A stretch of DNA of 28,009 nucleotides from positions 1 through 28,009 of IMG/VR virus record IMGVR_UViG_3300035698_019318; one strand, given 5' to 3'. Below, in pieces: positions 15,053 through 23,448 of the stretch. Under the pieces are notes generated by a model. That model was not told where the DNA came from. It saw nothing but the letters and a program-made list of their open reading frames with translations, and ran no database searches. The number at the start of each line of letters is the position of its first letter. Positions within the stretch are counted from its first letter, which is position 1. A program made the position numbers and the translations under genes. The DNA is from a virus.

Positions 15053-15448
15053 ATGCTACCAATATTATGGAGATGGTTTAAGTGTAAAAAAGCAGAAATG
15101 CAGGAAAAACAGAGAGTAATTGAAAATGTTGCTCACTATCTTACGACATTACACGCAAAAGATTACGAAGAAACCAAGAAATACGTACAGAGATCATGGC
15201 TCAAAAGACACCCCGGCAAAGAAGCCGACGAACGTCTCGCTGTGGCAAGGGAAAAAGCACTGATTACATCTGACTCTGTTGGTTTTGATATAAAATTATT
15301 ACGATTTGAAAGTGAAACGCTGGCGATTATCTCAGCGAGATTTATAGCAGACAACCGCAGGCTGGTAGAAAAACTCATTTGGGTAGAGAAAGAAAAAACG
15401 CCAAACAATCAAGACTTATGGTGTGTTATTCCTAATACTTGGTTTTAA
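15053..15448 (+). CDS. NTF2/SnoaL-like hypothetical protein (paralogue B)
   Basis: ATG 15053 follows GGGGA and lies 3 bp after the previous stop. After a basic/hydrophobic start (MLPILWRWFKCKKAEMQ) the helix VAHYLTTLHAKDYEETKKYV and QRSWLKRHP parallels paralogue A. The hydrophobic N-terminus could be a weak membrane anchor, or translation may begin at the internal Met16. The two paralogues with a small ORF between them suggest a local duplication followed by insertion. Confidence 0.7.
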   Translation: MLPILWRWFKCKKAEMQEKQRVIENVAHYLTTLHAKDYEETKKYVQRSWLKRHPGKEADERLAVAREKALITSDSVGFDIKLLRFESETLAIISARFIADNRRLVEKLIWVEKEKTPNNQDLWCVIPNTWF

Positions 15449-15478
15449 AATGCAGCGAATCAGGGGAGTAAATATATA

Positions 15479-17383
15479 TTGGCAAGTGAATTAGATTACG
15501 AAAAGCAACACTTAAATGATATGCTCAGCTTAATCGGCAAAAATAACGGCAAAAACCTTTCTTCTTGTAACGGGAAGATTGCCAAAATGTTCAAACAATC
15601 TGCTAATAATATCGCAAAAGATATTGACAGATTTGTAAAGAACAGGGCGAAAAAAGGTTTAGCAAATATGCCGTATACGGGCGAGTTCTTCAAACGCAAT
15701 GCACAGATAGCCAAACAGATAGAACGAACGCTCACGGGGCTTCATGACGGCGTATACAAGAGCATTCAAGACGGTGCTGTATCTCAATGGAGTCTTGCAA
15801 ACGAGAAGTGGAATGGCATCGTAGTCGGCATGAGTAAGGGTGTGAAAATACCTGCGGGGCTTGCAACGTCTATGAATCAAATAAATATCACCGCCCTTAA
15901 TGCGTTTGTTAAGCGTTCCGACAAGGGACTTGACTTGAGCGGTCGTGTTTGGAATTTTGTTGATAATACCAGAGACCAGCTTGATACTTATTTGGGCGCA
16001 GGGATAGCCACAGGACGCAGTGCGAGAGCGATAAGCAGAGACATAAGACACTTGCTAAACGAGCCTGACAAGCTATTCAGGCGAGTGAGAGACGCGGACG
16101 GTAATCTTGTATTGAGCAAAGCCGCGAAAGCGTTTCATCCGGGGCGCGGCGTTTATCGCTCTTCATACAAGAACGCTCTTCGGACGGCAGCAACAGAAAC
16201 CAACATAGCATATAGATTATCGGATCACGAACGAAGAAAACAATTGCCGTTCGTGACCGGGTTCACTGTTCATTTAAGTCACTCCCACCCCCGCCTTGAT
16301 ATTTGTGATTCAATGGCGGGCGATTATCCTAAAAACTTTATATTCAGCGGCTGGCATCCCTGGTGCTTATGCTACACGACAGCGAAAATGCTTGATAAAA
16401 AAGATTTTGTCGCATATATAAAGAGCGGTAAATTTAATAAAAAAAGTAACGTCGCCGCCATTCCAAGGGCAGCAAAAATATATATTAATGCCAGAAAGCC
16501 AGCAATAAAGGGCATGGCAAAAAAGCCTTATTTTATTGAGGACAATTTTACTCCCGGGCTGGTGGTTAAAAAGAGTGTATTGACAACAGAAGTTCCCGAT
16601 TTACTCACAGGGAACATTTACAGCACAGAAACCGCCGCCATGGGGACAATGACAGTAGAACAGCAGATTGAGGCCGCTGCAATAAATGGCGATGTGACAG
16701 AAATTAATCGTATTACACGCAACAGCGGGATAAACAAATCATACAAAATGACAGTTGAAGGGTCTGGTGATTTTGTATTCAAGCCAGAGTTTGGGGAAGA
16801 TAGCTATTTGATCGACCGTGTTGGCGGAAGTCTTGCAGACAGGGAGCGGGCTGTTTATTTGATTGATAAAGAAATGGGAATAAACAGAGTACCCTTGACA
16901 GTCAAGCGTAAGGTAAACGGGAAAATTGGATCAGCACAACAGTGGGTTGATGCCGAAGAAGTGCTGAACAGTTTTTATGGTGAAAAAATACCTGTATGGA
17001 AGAAAAAAGAAACAGCAAAAATGCAGTTGTTTGATTTGTTGACACAGAATACCGACAGGCATCGTTTAAATTATCTAATCAACAAAAAAGAAAAAAAATA
17101 TGTATACATAGATAATGGACTGTCATTATTTGATAGCTTTGACCCGTCACCGCTCCATGAAGGTGAAAGAGTTCAGGTAAGAAATGCCTTTAAGCTCATG
17201 ACAAAAAAAGAGGTTGAAAGTTTTGCGCAGGGCTTAAAGAAAATAAGATCAGATGCATTTATAAAAACATTGGAAAATAGCAACATAGGAGAAAAAGCCA
17301 TAGAGGGCTTGAAGATAAGGGCAGATAATATAGAATATATATTACAAATGGAATACGCGGTCAAATGGAAAAGAAACCTGTAA
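15479..17383 (+). CDS. MuF/SPP1 gp7-type head protein fused to kinase-like domain
   Basis: Residues ~1-310 are a phage head morphogenesis (MuF-like) domain. Its end carries the metal-binding set C276 (LDICDSM), H293, C296 and C298 (HPWCLCY). A linker of ~90 residues follows. Residues ~395-625 resemble a protein/lipid-kinase fold: FVFKPEFGE with K435, DRERAVYLI with E456, NTDRHRLNYL with D526 and N531, and YVYIDNGLS with D545. Spacing D-x4-N and then D 14 residues later matches the catalytic loop and DFG Asp of kinases. The gene starts with TTG 15479 behind GGGGAG. MuF proteins enter the capsid in small copy number, so the kinase could be packaged and injected. Standard MuF proteins are about half as long. 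Confidence 0.85.
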   Translation: MASELDYEKQHLNDMLSLIGKNNGKNLSSCNGKIAKMFKQSANNIAKDIDRFVKNRAKKGLANMPYTGEFFKRNAQIAKQIERTLTGLHDGVYKSIQDGAVSQWSLANEKWNGIVVGMSKGVKIPAGLATSMNQINITALNAFVKRSDKGLDLSGRVWNFVDNTRDQLDTYLGAGIATGRSARAISRDIRHLLNEPDKLFRRVRDADGNLVLSKAAKAFHPGRGVYRSSYKNALRTAATETNIAYRLSDHERRKQLPFVTGFTVHLSHSHPRLDICDSMAGDYPKNFIFSGWHPWCLCYTTAKMLDKKDFVAYIKSGKFNKKSNVAAIPRAAKIYINARKPAIKGMAKKPYFIEDNFTPGLVVKKSVLTTEVPDLLTGNIYSTETAAMGTMTVEQQIEAAAINGDVTEINRITRNSGINKSYKMTVEGSGDFVFKPEFGEDSYLIDRVGGSLADRERAVYLIDKEMGINRVPLTVKRKVNGKIGSAQQWVDAEEVLNSFYGEKIPVWKKKETAKMQLFDLLTQNTDRHRLNYLINKKEKKYVYIDNGLSLFDSFDPSPLHEGERVQVRNAFKLMTKKEVESFAQGLKKIRSDAFIKTLENSNIGEKAIEGLKIRADNIEYILQMEYAVKWKRNL

Positions 17384-17622
17384 TGATTAGTATTACTGAC
17401 TACACGGGGAAAGAGCGATGCACAATAGAACTTATCAATAACAAGCTGGTTGCAAAATCGCAAGATCCGGGATTCGAGGAGATGATACAAAACATGCTCG
17501 ATAAAGATAAATTGCTCCCGAAAAACCCGGCAGAAGCTTACGCAGCAATACCGCACCGGTACTCAAATTTGTCAAGATATGCGTTCGAACAAGTTGATGG
17601 CAAACACAAAAGGAGAAAGTAG
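17383..17622 (+). CDS. Small hypothetical protein, 79 aa
   Basis: I place the start at ATG 17383 in a TAATG overlap with the head protein, with GGAAAAG just upstream; an ATG at 17365 would add 6 residues. The sequence starts with strands (MISITDYTGKERCTIELINNKLVAK) and continues with a helix and a basic tail ending KHKRRK. I do not recognise it. Coupling to the MuF-kinase gene makes an accessory role plausible. Confidence 0.65.
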   Translation: MISITDYTGKERCTIELINNKLVAKSQDPGFEEMIQNMLDKDKLLPKNPAEAYAAIPHRYSNLSRYAFEQVDGKHKRRK

Positions 17623-17625
17623 TTT

Positions 17626-18573
17626 ATGAACAAACCAAAACTTGCAGTAATTTGCCTGAAAAGCCTGGATAATTTTCTCGAATGGACTGAATATATTGAT
17701 CAGTTCGAGACAAAAATTTTTGTGGTATCTTCAGAGAAGGATGTAGAGGACGCGATTGCGTGGGGTGATTATATCTGGTTTGAGTGGGCAAATGACGTTG
17801 CGATATCGGGAACACGAATGATAGCAAGAACACCGGGCAAAAAAAAGAAAGTCTTTGTCAGGCTCCACCGTTATGAGGCATTTACGCAAATGCCTGCAAA
17901 CATTTCATGGTCTCAAGTCGATGGTCTTATATTTGTTGCTGAACATATCCGGGAAACGGTACGCAACCAAGGCGGTTTTTCTATACCGCGCCGAGTGAAG
18001 CAAACAGTTATATATAATGGCGTAGACCACGAAAACATTGATATTGTCGGCAAAGGACACATGTTTGATATTGCTGTCGTGTCAAGTATTAATAGCCGAA
18101 AAAACCCACAGCTTGTTTTACCGATAGCCCGAATGTTAAAAGATATTGATGACGAGTTTAGAATACATTGGGCAGGAGCTATTCAAGATGCTCAGTTCGG
18201 CGGATATCTAAAATACATGACAGCAGAAATGGGGCTTAATGATAACATTGTATTTTATGGACACCTGTCACGTGAAAAGATGGACAAGTTTTGGGCTGAC
18301 AAGGGCGCGCTCTTACACACATCCATTCATGAAGGGCACAGCGTGGCAGTGCTCGAAGCGGCGGCACGGGGAATACGCCCGGTTATCCATAATTTTGATG
18401 GGGCGAAAGCCTTATACCCCAAAGAATGGCTATTTAATACACCTGAAGATGCCGCCGATTCGCTCTGGCTCGATGGGGCGCACGGGCAGGAAATAAGGCA
18501 AGTGATCATTGACAGTGGCTATACGATAAAAGCCCAGGTCGAAGCAATTGAAACGTTTTTGCTGGAGGTATAA
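17626..18573 (+). CDS. Glycosyltransferase, GT4 family
   Basis: GT4 retaining enzymes use nucleotide sugars to modify various acceptors. The 315-aa protein has an N-terminal Rossmann half beginning LAVICLKSLDN, an inter-domain stretch with TVIYNGVDHENI (typical 'NGVD' of GT4) and a C-terminal Rossmann half with AVVSSINSRKNPQLVL and HTSIHEGHSVAVLEAAARG, the E-x7-E motif (E236, E244). The start at ATG 17626 has AAGGAG at 17611-17616. No signal or membrane segment is evident. Its location inside the head operon suggests that it glycosylates a virion protein or DNA in the infected cell; the target is unknown. Confidence 0.85.
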   Translation: MNKPKLAVICLKSLDNFLEWTEYIDQFETKIFVVSSEKDVEDAIAWGDYIWFEWANDVAISGTRMIARTPGKKKKVFVRLHRYEAFTQMPANISWSQVDGLIFVAEHIRETVRNQGGFSIPRRVKQTVIYNGVDHENIDIVGKGHMFDIAVVSSINSRKNPQLVLPIARMLKDIDDEFRIHWAGAIQDAQFGGYLKYMTAEMGLNDNIVFYGHLSREKMDKFWADKGALLHTSIHEGHSVAVLEAAARGIRPVIHNFDGAKALYPKEWLFNTPEDAADSLWLDGAHGQEIRQVIIDSGYTIKAQVEAIETFLLEV

Positions 18574-18831
18574 GTGAGTGAGAATAACAGAGCGCAAACA
18601 CAGAAAAAACGTGCTGGGCAAGAAAAAGAGCCTATTTGTAGTCTTACGGGCAACGAATCATTCGTTATTGAAACGCCCGGAAACACGCAAATTATTGCGA
18701 GAGTTGGCGAATATAGCATTAAGCAAAACGGGGATATCATCCAAATTACATGCACAAAACCAATTGACGCTATCGGGACGGTACTTGATGCAAGCGGGAA
18801 CAGCCACGAAACAATAATAAAAATTGGATAG
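18574..18831 (+). CDS. Small beta-rich hypothetical protein
   Basis: GTG 18574 follows the GT4 stop immediately, with GGAGG at 18564-18568. The 85-aa product has a polar, Lys-rich start (QTQKKRAGQEKEP) and then alternating strands (SFVIETPGNTQIIARVGEYS, IIQITCTKPIDAIG). This could be a small structural or binding domain. It matches no family I recognise. Confidence 0.65.
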   Translation: MSENNRAQTQKKRAGQEKEPICSLTGNESFVIETPGNTQIIARVGEYSIKQNGDIIQITCTKPIDAIGTVLDASGNSHETIIKIG

Positions 18832-18835
18832 CCAG

Positions 18836-19021
18836 ATGTTTAAAAAACTAATCGGAAAATACCGCATGTGGAAATTACAGCGCGCGGTCACCGTTCTCGA
18901 AAACCTTGACTGTTATATCAGAAACAATTTCAGCAGACAAGAGGGGCGGCAGTTCTGGCGACAGATCGCCTCAAGCCGAGAAGCAAGAAAGCAGGTTTTT
19001 GCACGTCTTACCAAGATGTAA
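18836..19021 (+). CDS. Small basic helical protein, 61 aa
   Basis: The best start is ATG 18836, just after the previous stop; TTG 18824 is an alternative. The product is basic and helical (MFKKLIGKYRMWKLQRAVTV, then REARKQVFARLTKM). The N-terminus could be an amphipathic, membrane-seeking helix. No family recognised. It ends 44 bp before a strong promoter, closing this operon part. Confidence 0.6.
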   Translation: MFKKLIGKYRMWKLQRAVTVLENLDCYIRNNFSRQEGRQFWRQIASSREARKQVFARLTKM

Positions 19022-19064
19022 ATATATTTTTTTGCGCATATATATAACATATATGTAAAAAGAC

Positions 19065-19093
19065 TTGACAAAAATGTAAAAAAAAGGTTATAT
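19065..19093 (+). promoter_or_regulatory. Sigma70-type promoter
   Basis: A perfect TTGACA is followed 17 bp later by TTATAT (or TATATT at 18 bp). The predicted start point is about 19100, which coincides with a GTG codon. It lies just before the small ORF and terminator that precede the capsid genes. Confidence 0.7.
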
Positions 19094-19099
19094 TTGGGC

Positions 19100-19279
19100 G
19101 TGAGTGAAAAAACGGATAATATAGATATTGACAGCTTGATAGATAGTATTGAAAGACTTGTTGTCAGAAAAAACATCAGTGGAGGAAGCCAGAAAAAATT
19201 TTTCGGGACTGTATCCATTGCAATACAGTTTGGGAAAGCACTCCGAATAACAAGAGAAGACACCCGAAAAATAAACTGA
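19100..19279 (+). CDS. Possible leaderless small protein, 59 aa
   Basis: GTG 19100 is nearly at the predicted transcription start of the promoter, so the message would be leaderless; TTG 19094 is an in-frame alternative. The product has acidic and then basic helices (TDNIDIDSLIDSIERLVVRK, IQFGKALRITREDTRKIN). I do not recognise it. It is followed by a terminator at 19356. It may be a true short protein or just an open stretch of a leader transcript. Confidence 0.4.
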   Translation: MSEKTDNIDIDSLIDSIERLVVRKNISGGSQKKFFGTVSIAIQFGKALRITREDTRKIN

Positions 19280-19355
19280 TTTTTTTCTGCGGTTTGCCTT
19301 GTGCCGCATATTTGTAAACAGGGAATAGCACCACATTTCAGAGTCGGAATAACCG

Positions 19356-19398
19356 GGCTGAATGCTTGAGTACTACACGAGCATTTAGCCTTTTTTTT
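19356..19398 (+). terminator. Intrinsic terminator before capsid genes
   Basis: GGCTGAATGCT (19356-19366) pairs with AGCATTTAGCC (19380-19390) over 11 bp with one G-U, and eight T follow (19391-19398). It is a textbook rho-independent terminator on the + strand. The scaffold-like gene begins only 22 bp later, with no obvious promoter between, so read-through must occur. Confidence 0.85.
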
Positions 19399-19419
19399 AT
19401 GTAAAATTGGAGATAATGC

Positions 19420-20124
19420 ATGTTTGAGGACATAATCAAGAAACAGCTTACGACGCTGGGACTTAACGACATACTCAATGACGCTACACGGGTGGAAAAG
19501 ATCGCCGCAAAAGTCAAAAAGGAAGAAGATATACCGAAAGCGGTGTATGAATATGCGCTTGAATCAGAGGCAGACAGGCGCGTAACGAAGGCTCTTGAGA
19601 CACACGCAACAAAACTCAGAGATGAGTTTGAAAAACAACTGGAGGCAGTAAAGGCCATGCTCCCGGCGAAAGAGACGCAAGACCCATCACCGGGTAAGAC
19701 GAAAAACGCAGAAGGCGGTGAAGTGGATACAAAAACACCCGACCAGAACGAACTTATTACAAAACTTACCGAAACAATAACGGCAGCGACAAAACCACTT
19801 GAAGAGCGTTTGGCTGCAATCGAAACAACCGGGAAGAAAAGTACTCAACAGTCACTTGTAACCGAAGCTATAAAAGCGGCGGGGCTATCACCTGAATTGT
19901 CTAAATATATAGCCATCGAAGACACGGATACAGCGGACACGCTTGCAAAAAAAGCGGAAATGCTGAAAGTGGATATGGGGATAAGCATTCAAGCAAATAA
20001 TGACGCGCTTCTTGCGAAAACTGGCGGGCGACCTGCAACCAGTATAATGACGCAAGACCAGGCGGATGCAGCAACGCTTGAACTCGCGGCAGAGCGGGGT
20101 GAAATTTATATCGGCAAGAAGTAA
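19420..20124 (+). CDS. Scaffold-like head assembly protein
   Basis: The 234-aa protein is highly charged, Ala/Glu/Lys-rich and helical, with coiled-coil-like tracts (ESEADRRVTKALETHATKLR, LITKLTETITAATKPLEERL), as seen in scaffolding proteins that guide procapsid assembly and then leave or are cleaved. Its location just before the decoration and major capsid genes supports this. ATG 19420 has TTGGAG at 19407-19412. The C-terminal half (GLSPELSKYIAIEDTDTADT) may be a small structured domain. A protease is not evident in the window. Confidence 0.65.
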   Translation: MFEDIIKKQLTTLGLNDILNDATRVEKIAAKVKKEEDIPKAVYEYALESEADRRVTKALETHATKLRDEFEKQLEAVKAMLPAKETQDPSPGKTKNAEGGEVDTKTPDQNELITKLTETITAATKPLEERLAAIETTGKKSTQQSLVTEAIKAAGLSPELSKYIAIEDTDTADTLAKKAEMLKVDMGISIQANNDALLAKTGGRPATSIMTQDQADAATLELAAERGEIYIGKK

Positions 20125-20171
20125 GCATAGCACTTCAAAATTAACAAAAAAACAATCAGGAGTTTTCATAT

Positions 20172-20771
20172 ATGGGTTTACAAATAAGTTCTACCTCGGA
20201 TACCAAGTACCTGTCTCCTTTTGTGAGCATTGCCGAGGGAATCCAGGGCGGTATCACTCTTTCAACTGCCAATTTGCCATCTGATAAGTATGAGGTGAAA
20301 GAAGGGCAGTTGGTCGCAGTTAATAGCGGCAAACTTTATGAAGTTGTGAAGACAGTAAAGCTTACCGCTTCATTAACATCAGCCGGTACTACAATGTATA
20401 TCAATATCAATAATTTCTTGAAGGTTGGCGATTTTATTACGCCGGGGGATCGTACGCCACAAAGAATTTCTGCAATAACGCGAGGCGCCACATATGACAC
20501 CGTAACGCTGGCTTCGGCACTGGCTGGCGCGGCTGACATGGACACCAACGATTTGTTATTCGAAGCTCTTACATCGGCAGTTTCCACCAATAAACACGCG
20601 GCATCAGCATTGTTACGCGATACCGTTAAGTACCAGGAAGCGGACGGCACTGATTTACAGAATATCTTTACTGATGGCGTTGTACGCGGGACGGTGAACG
20701 AAAGTCTGTTACCGACCTTTGCAACGACAGCGGACAAAACAAGCCTTTCTGCCAGAGTGTTGTTTATCTAA
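20172..20771 (+). CDS. Putative head decoration/stabilisation protein
   Basis: It starts at ATG 20172 with CAGGAG 10 bases upstream. The 199-aa protein is beta-rich with many Thr/Val/Ala residues (VNSGKLYEVVKTVKLTASL, NINNFLKVGDFITPGD). Such a protein, located between scaffold and major capsid gene, usually decorates or cements the capsid, as lambda gpD does. The N-terminal TSDTKYLSPFVSIAEGIQGG is suited to partner contacts. The assignment rests on position and composition. Confidence 0.55.
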   Translation: MGLQISSTSDTKYLSPFVSIAEGIQGGITLSTANLPSDKYEVKEGQLVAVNSGKLYEVVKTVKLTASLTSAGTTMYININNFLKVGDFITPGDRTPQRISAITRGATYDTVTLASALAGAADMDTNDLLFEALTSAVSTNKHAASALLRDTVKYQEADGTDLQNIFTDGVVRGTVNESLLPTFATTADKTSLSARVLFI

Positions 20772-20831
20772 AAATCTATATTATTGGAATGGCAGAACAA
20801 ATAATTAAAAAAACAAGGAGTTAAGACATAA

Positions 20832-21965
20832 ATGGAAAATAGTGTTTTAAATGAATTTAGCAAAAAGAACGCGGAAGCATACCTGCGAGTACTTGATTAT
20901 ATGCAGGGTTTCGCATTCACCAGCTTGTTCCCCTGGCAGCCGAATCCGACTATCAGCTACGAGACGATATCAGGCATAAAGGGGCTTATCGTAGCTGCTG
21001 ATGTTGTTGGGTGGAACTCACCGGCTCCGCTCAAGTCACGTAAAGTCTTGAGTGTTCTCAAGGGAGAAATTCCTTCTGTTCGCGTTAAGCGGTCAATGAC
21101 CGAAAAAGACATGAATAAGCTTATCGGTTTTCGCGCGATGGCGAGCACGGCGGGACATAAAGCGATCCTGGACATGATCTATAATGATATAGATTTTGTC
21201 GTCAAGGGCTGTCTCGGTCGTCTCGAATGGCTTGCTTATCAAGCCCTGTCTAATCTTAAGGTTTCCCTGACATCTTCAAACAATGGCAACGGGACCGTGA
21301 CCGAGCATGATATTGATTTTCAAATGCCTGCGGCAAATAAGAGAGCACTAGAAACAGGAACAGCCACAAGAGCATGGGACACGGGTACGGCAGCACAGCT
21401 TTTCCCCATCACTGATATTATTGCTGTAGTAAAGGCGGGTAAAGCCATCGGCTTGCGTTTCGGGAAAATATATATGAATGATACGCAGTGGGCTCAGTTT
21501 GTTTCGGCAACGCAGGTAATTAATCTTTGCGCGCCCTATATGGGAGCGGGCAACCTGCATACCGCTTCTTTCGCACCCACCCCATCGGTTGAAGCCGCAA
21601 ACGCTTTTTTGAAGTCTCAGAGATTGCCGCAAATTGAAATAGTTGACCGGCAGGTGATTTCAGAAAATATTGAATACGCCCAGACCACACTTGATGTATG
21701 GACTGATAATTATATTCTGTTTGCACCTGCGGGGCCGCTCGGTTACATGCTACATGCACCGATGGCGGAGGAAGTGTTTGGCGTAAATGGTAACGGCACG
21801 CAACTAAAGAAAAACAACGTGCTTGTCACCAAATTCTCACAGCCCGACCCTCTCCAGGAGTTTACAAAAGGCGAGATTAACGCCTTCCCGTCATGGAGTT
21901 CAGTTAATTCCTGTATGCGCCTTGATGTTTGTGAAGTGGCAGCAGACGGGCTTGAGGCTTCTTAA
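20832..21965 (+). CDS. Major capsid protein (HK97 fold, gpE-like)
   Basis: This 377-aa protein has features of the lambda gpE-type major capsid family: an N-terminal segment ending FTSLFPWQPNPTISYETISG, followed by VVGWNSPAPLKSRK, then IPSVRVKRSMTEKDM and the helix AILDMIYNDIDFVVKG. Domain segments such as RFGKIYMNDTQWAQF, LPQIEIVDRQV and DNYILFAPAGPLGYMLHA match the usual end of the family. ATG 20832 has AAGGAG upstream. Its high expression is supported by the strong ribosome site. Confidence 0.9.
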   Translation: MENSVLNEFSKKNAEAYLRVLDYMQGFAFTSLFPWQPNPTISYETISGIKGLIVAADVVGWNSPAPLKSRKVLSVLKGEIPSVRVKRSMTEKDMNKLIGFRAMASTAGHKAILDMIYNDIDFVVKGCLGRLEWLAYQALSNLKVSLTSSNNGNGTVTEHDIDFQMPAANKRALETGTATRAWDTGTAAQLFPITDIIAVVKAGKAIGLRFGKIYMNDTQWAQFVSATQVINLCAPYMGAGNLHTASFAPTPSVEAANAFLKSQRLPQIEIVDRQVISENIEYAQTTLDVWTDNYILFAPAGPLGYMLHAPMAEEVFGVNGNGTQLKKNNVLVTKFSQPDPLQEFTKGEINAFPSWSSVNSCMRLDVCEVAADGLEAS

Positions 21966-22285
21966 TGACAAACCTTGAGGCACTACAGTCATTAATCGAG
22001 TATAGCAATGATAATTTATTCACCAAAATATTGTTAGATCGGGAAATAACCGCAAGTGGCTCTTACGATTCTGCCAATGCCCAATCAATAGATCTGGCAT
22101 TGGCAGATATGTATTTGTATTTGGCTGGGCATCCTGAATTTGCAGAGGGTGGATATAGAGAAAAATACACGCCCCAAGTCTGCCGATTTCTCAGGGAACA
22201 GTTATATGATAAATGGGGTGAAGAGCTACCCGAACGCGCCAGCAGGGTAAATGCACCTAAAATATCGGGAGAATCTTTGTGGTAA
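21965..22285 (+). CDS. Head-tail connector protein, DUF6706-like
   Basis: The ATG overlaps the capsid stop (TAATG). The 106-aa helical protein begins MTNLEALQSLIEYSNDNL and has ALADMYLYLAGHPEFAEGG followed by a C-terminal helix; this pattern recalls the DUF6706 family located at connector positions in many phages. Its place directly after the major capsid gene supports a head-completion (adaptor) role. Confidence 0.7.
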   Translation: MTNLEALQSLIEYSNDNLFTKILLDREITASGSYDSANAQSIDLALADMYLYLAGHPEFAEGGYREKYTPQVCRFLREQLYDKWGEELPERASRVNAPKISGESLW

Positions 22286-22593
22286 AGCGATATCCGGACG
22301 AGGTTACAATAAAATATAATGACGAGGGCACGGTAAGCCCTGCTACGGGTGTCTATACGCCCGGAACAGAGACGGAAGCACTCTTTACGTGCAGAATGGA
22401 GCCGAATGCGTTCAAGTCGATTATAGACACTAATGGTGACAAGATTATTTACTCATATACGTGTTATTTCCCGCCGAATACGAGCGGATTGGGAGATATT
22501 CCAAAGGGCGCTCGGCTGATATACGGACTTGAGAAATTGACAGTAATGCAAGTCCCGAATTATCAAAAACAGAAAGTACTTTATTGTGGCTAA
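22279..22593 (+). CDS. Putative head closure/stopper protein
   Basis: GTG 22279 overlaps the previous gene by 7 bp and has GGGAG at 22267-22271. The 104-aa protein is beta-rich (DEVTIKYNDEGTVSPATGVY, KIIYSYTCYFPP, KGARLIYGLEKLTVMQVP), consistent with SPP1 gp16-like stopper proteins that seal the portal. The assignment is by size, strand pattern and position. Confidence 0.6.
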   Translation: MVKRYPDEVTIKYNDEGTVSPATGVYTPGTETEALFTCRMEPNAFKSIIDTNGDKIIYSYTCYFPPNTSGLGDIPKGARLIYGLEKLTVMQVPNYQKQKVLYCG

Positions 22594-23032
22594 TTATGGC
22601 GGGATAGTACCGTGTTTTACCATGAAATCTGTTGTTGACAAAATAACCGATTTCGCAGATGAACGTGAACGCATCATGATTTTAACGTTGTCACGAGTAG
22701 GTGAGGAGTTTGTAAATCTTGCGAGAAGCACCAAAACGTACAAAGACAGAACGGGCAATCTCAGAAGTTCAATCGGCTATGTGGTTGTAAAAGAAGGCAA
22801 GATAGTAAAAAAAGATTTGAAGGGCAAGGTAGCCGGAAAAAACAAAGCAAATGAGTTTGTGCAGGGAATAATCAATGCAGAAAAGGCAGATGGTTTTATG
22901 CTCATTTGTTTTGCTGGCATGGAGTATGCTGCCGCTGTTGAATCACGGAATTTTGATGTAATTACTGACAGCGTAATGCCAACGGCAGAGTTGCTTGAAT
23001 TTTTCAAAAAAGAATTAGGATATACCAAGTGA
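22586..23032 (+). CDS. Putative neck/tail completion protein, HK97 gp10-like
   Basis: GTG 22586 overlaps the previous stop; an ATG at 22622 is an alternative. The 148-aa protein has a helix (RERIMILTLSRVGEEFVNLA), the segment TYKDRTGNLRSSIGYVVVK, which is a hallmark of HK97 gp10/SPP1 gp17-type proteins ('R/DRTGNLRSSIGY'), then a strand/helix end. It would join the connector to the tail. Confidence 0.75.
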   Translation: MANYGGIVPCFTMKSVVDKITDFADERERIMILTLSRVGEEFVNLARSTKTYKDRTGNLRSSIGYVVVKEGKIVKKDLKGKVAGKNKANEFVQGIINAEKADGFMLICFAGMEYAAAVESRNFDVITDSVMPTAELLEFFKKELGYTK

Positions 23033-23430
23033 AAACCTCTTTTGACATTCTTACCAGAGTTTTTGACGTTCTATATATAGCATCGGTTACAATGCACATT
23101 GACGGCGAGATATGGCGAAGACAGCCACCTACAGAGCTTAATAATACTCATATCGGTATAAATGTGTTGTCAAACAAGCCGAGCGTGGGACTGTTGCAAG
23201 AGGGCACTATAATAGTAAACATATTTGCACCAGACAGAAATGATGGTACACCCGATGAAACAGTATTAAAAACCATCACAGACTCAGTTGTTTCGGCTAT
23301 TGAGGATTATAGTGAAACAGGTGAATACATGAGGCTGTCAATAGCAAGTGAGTCACTTTTCCCGGTCGAGGGGATAAGAACCATGAGCTATGTGTGTATA
23401 CGGGTGAACTTTTTAATAGAGAAAGAGTAA
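23029..23430 (+). CDS. Putative tail terminator/completion protein
   Basis: GTG 23029 shares GTGA with the previous stop. The 133-aa protein is alpha/beta: SFDILTRVFDVLYIASV helix, WRRQPPTELNNTHIGINVL, EGTIIVNIFAPDRNDGT, then a helix TVLKTITDSVVSAIEDY and final strand SYVCIRVNFLIE. It is the fourth small protein between capsid and tail tube, where the tail terminator normally sits. Specific family not recognised. Confidence 0.6.
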   Translation: MKTSFDILTRVFDVLYIASVTMHIDGEIWRRQPPTELNNTHIGINVLSNKPSVGLLQEGTIIVNIFAPDRNDGTPDETVLKTITDSVVSAIEDYSETGEYMRLSIASESLFPVEGIRTMSYVCIRVNFLIEKE

Positions 23431-23448
23431 CAAGAGGGATGACAATTT

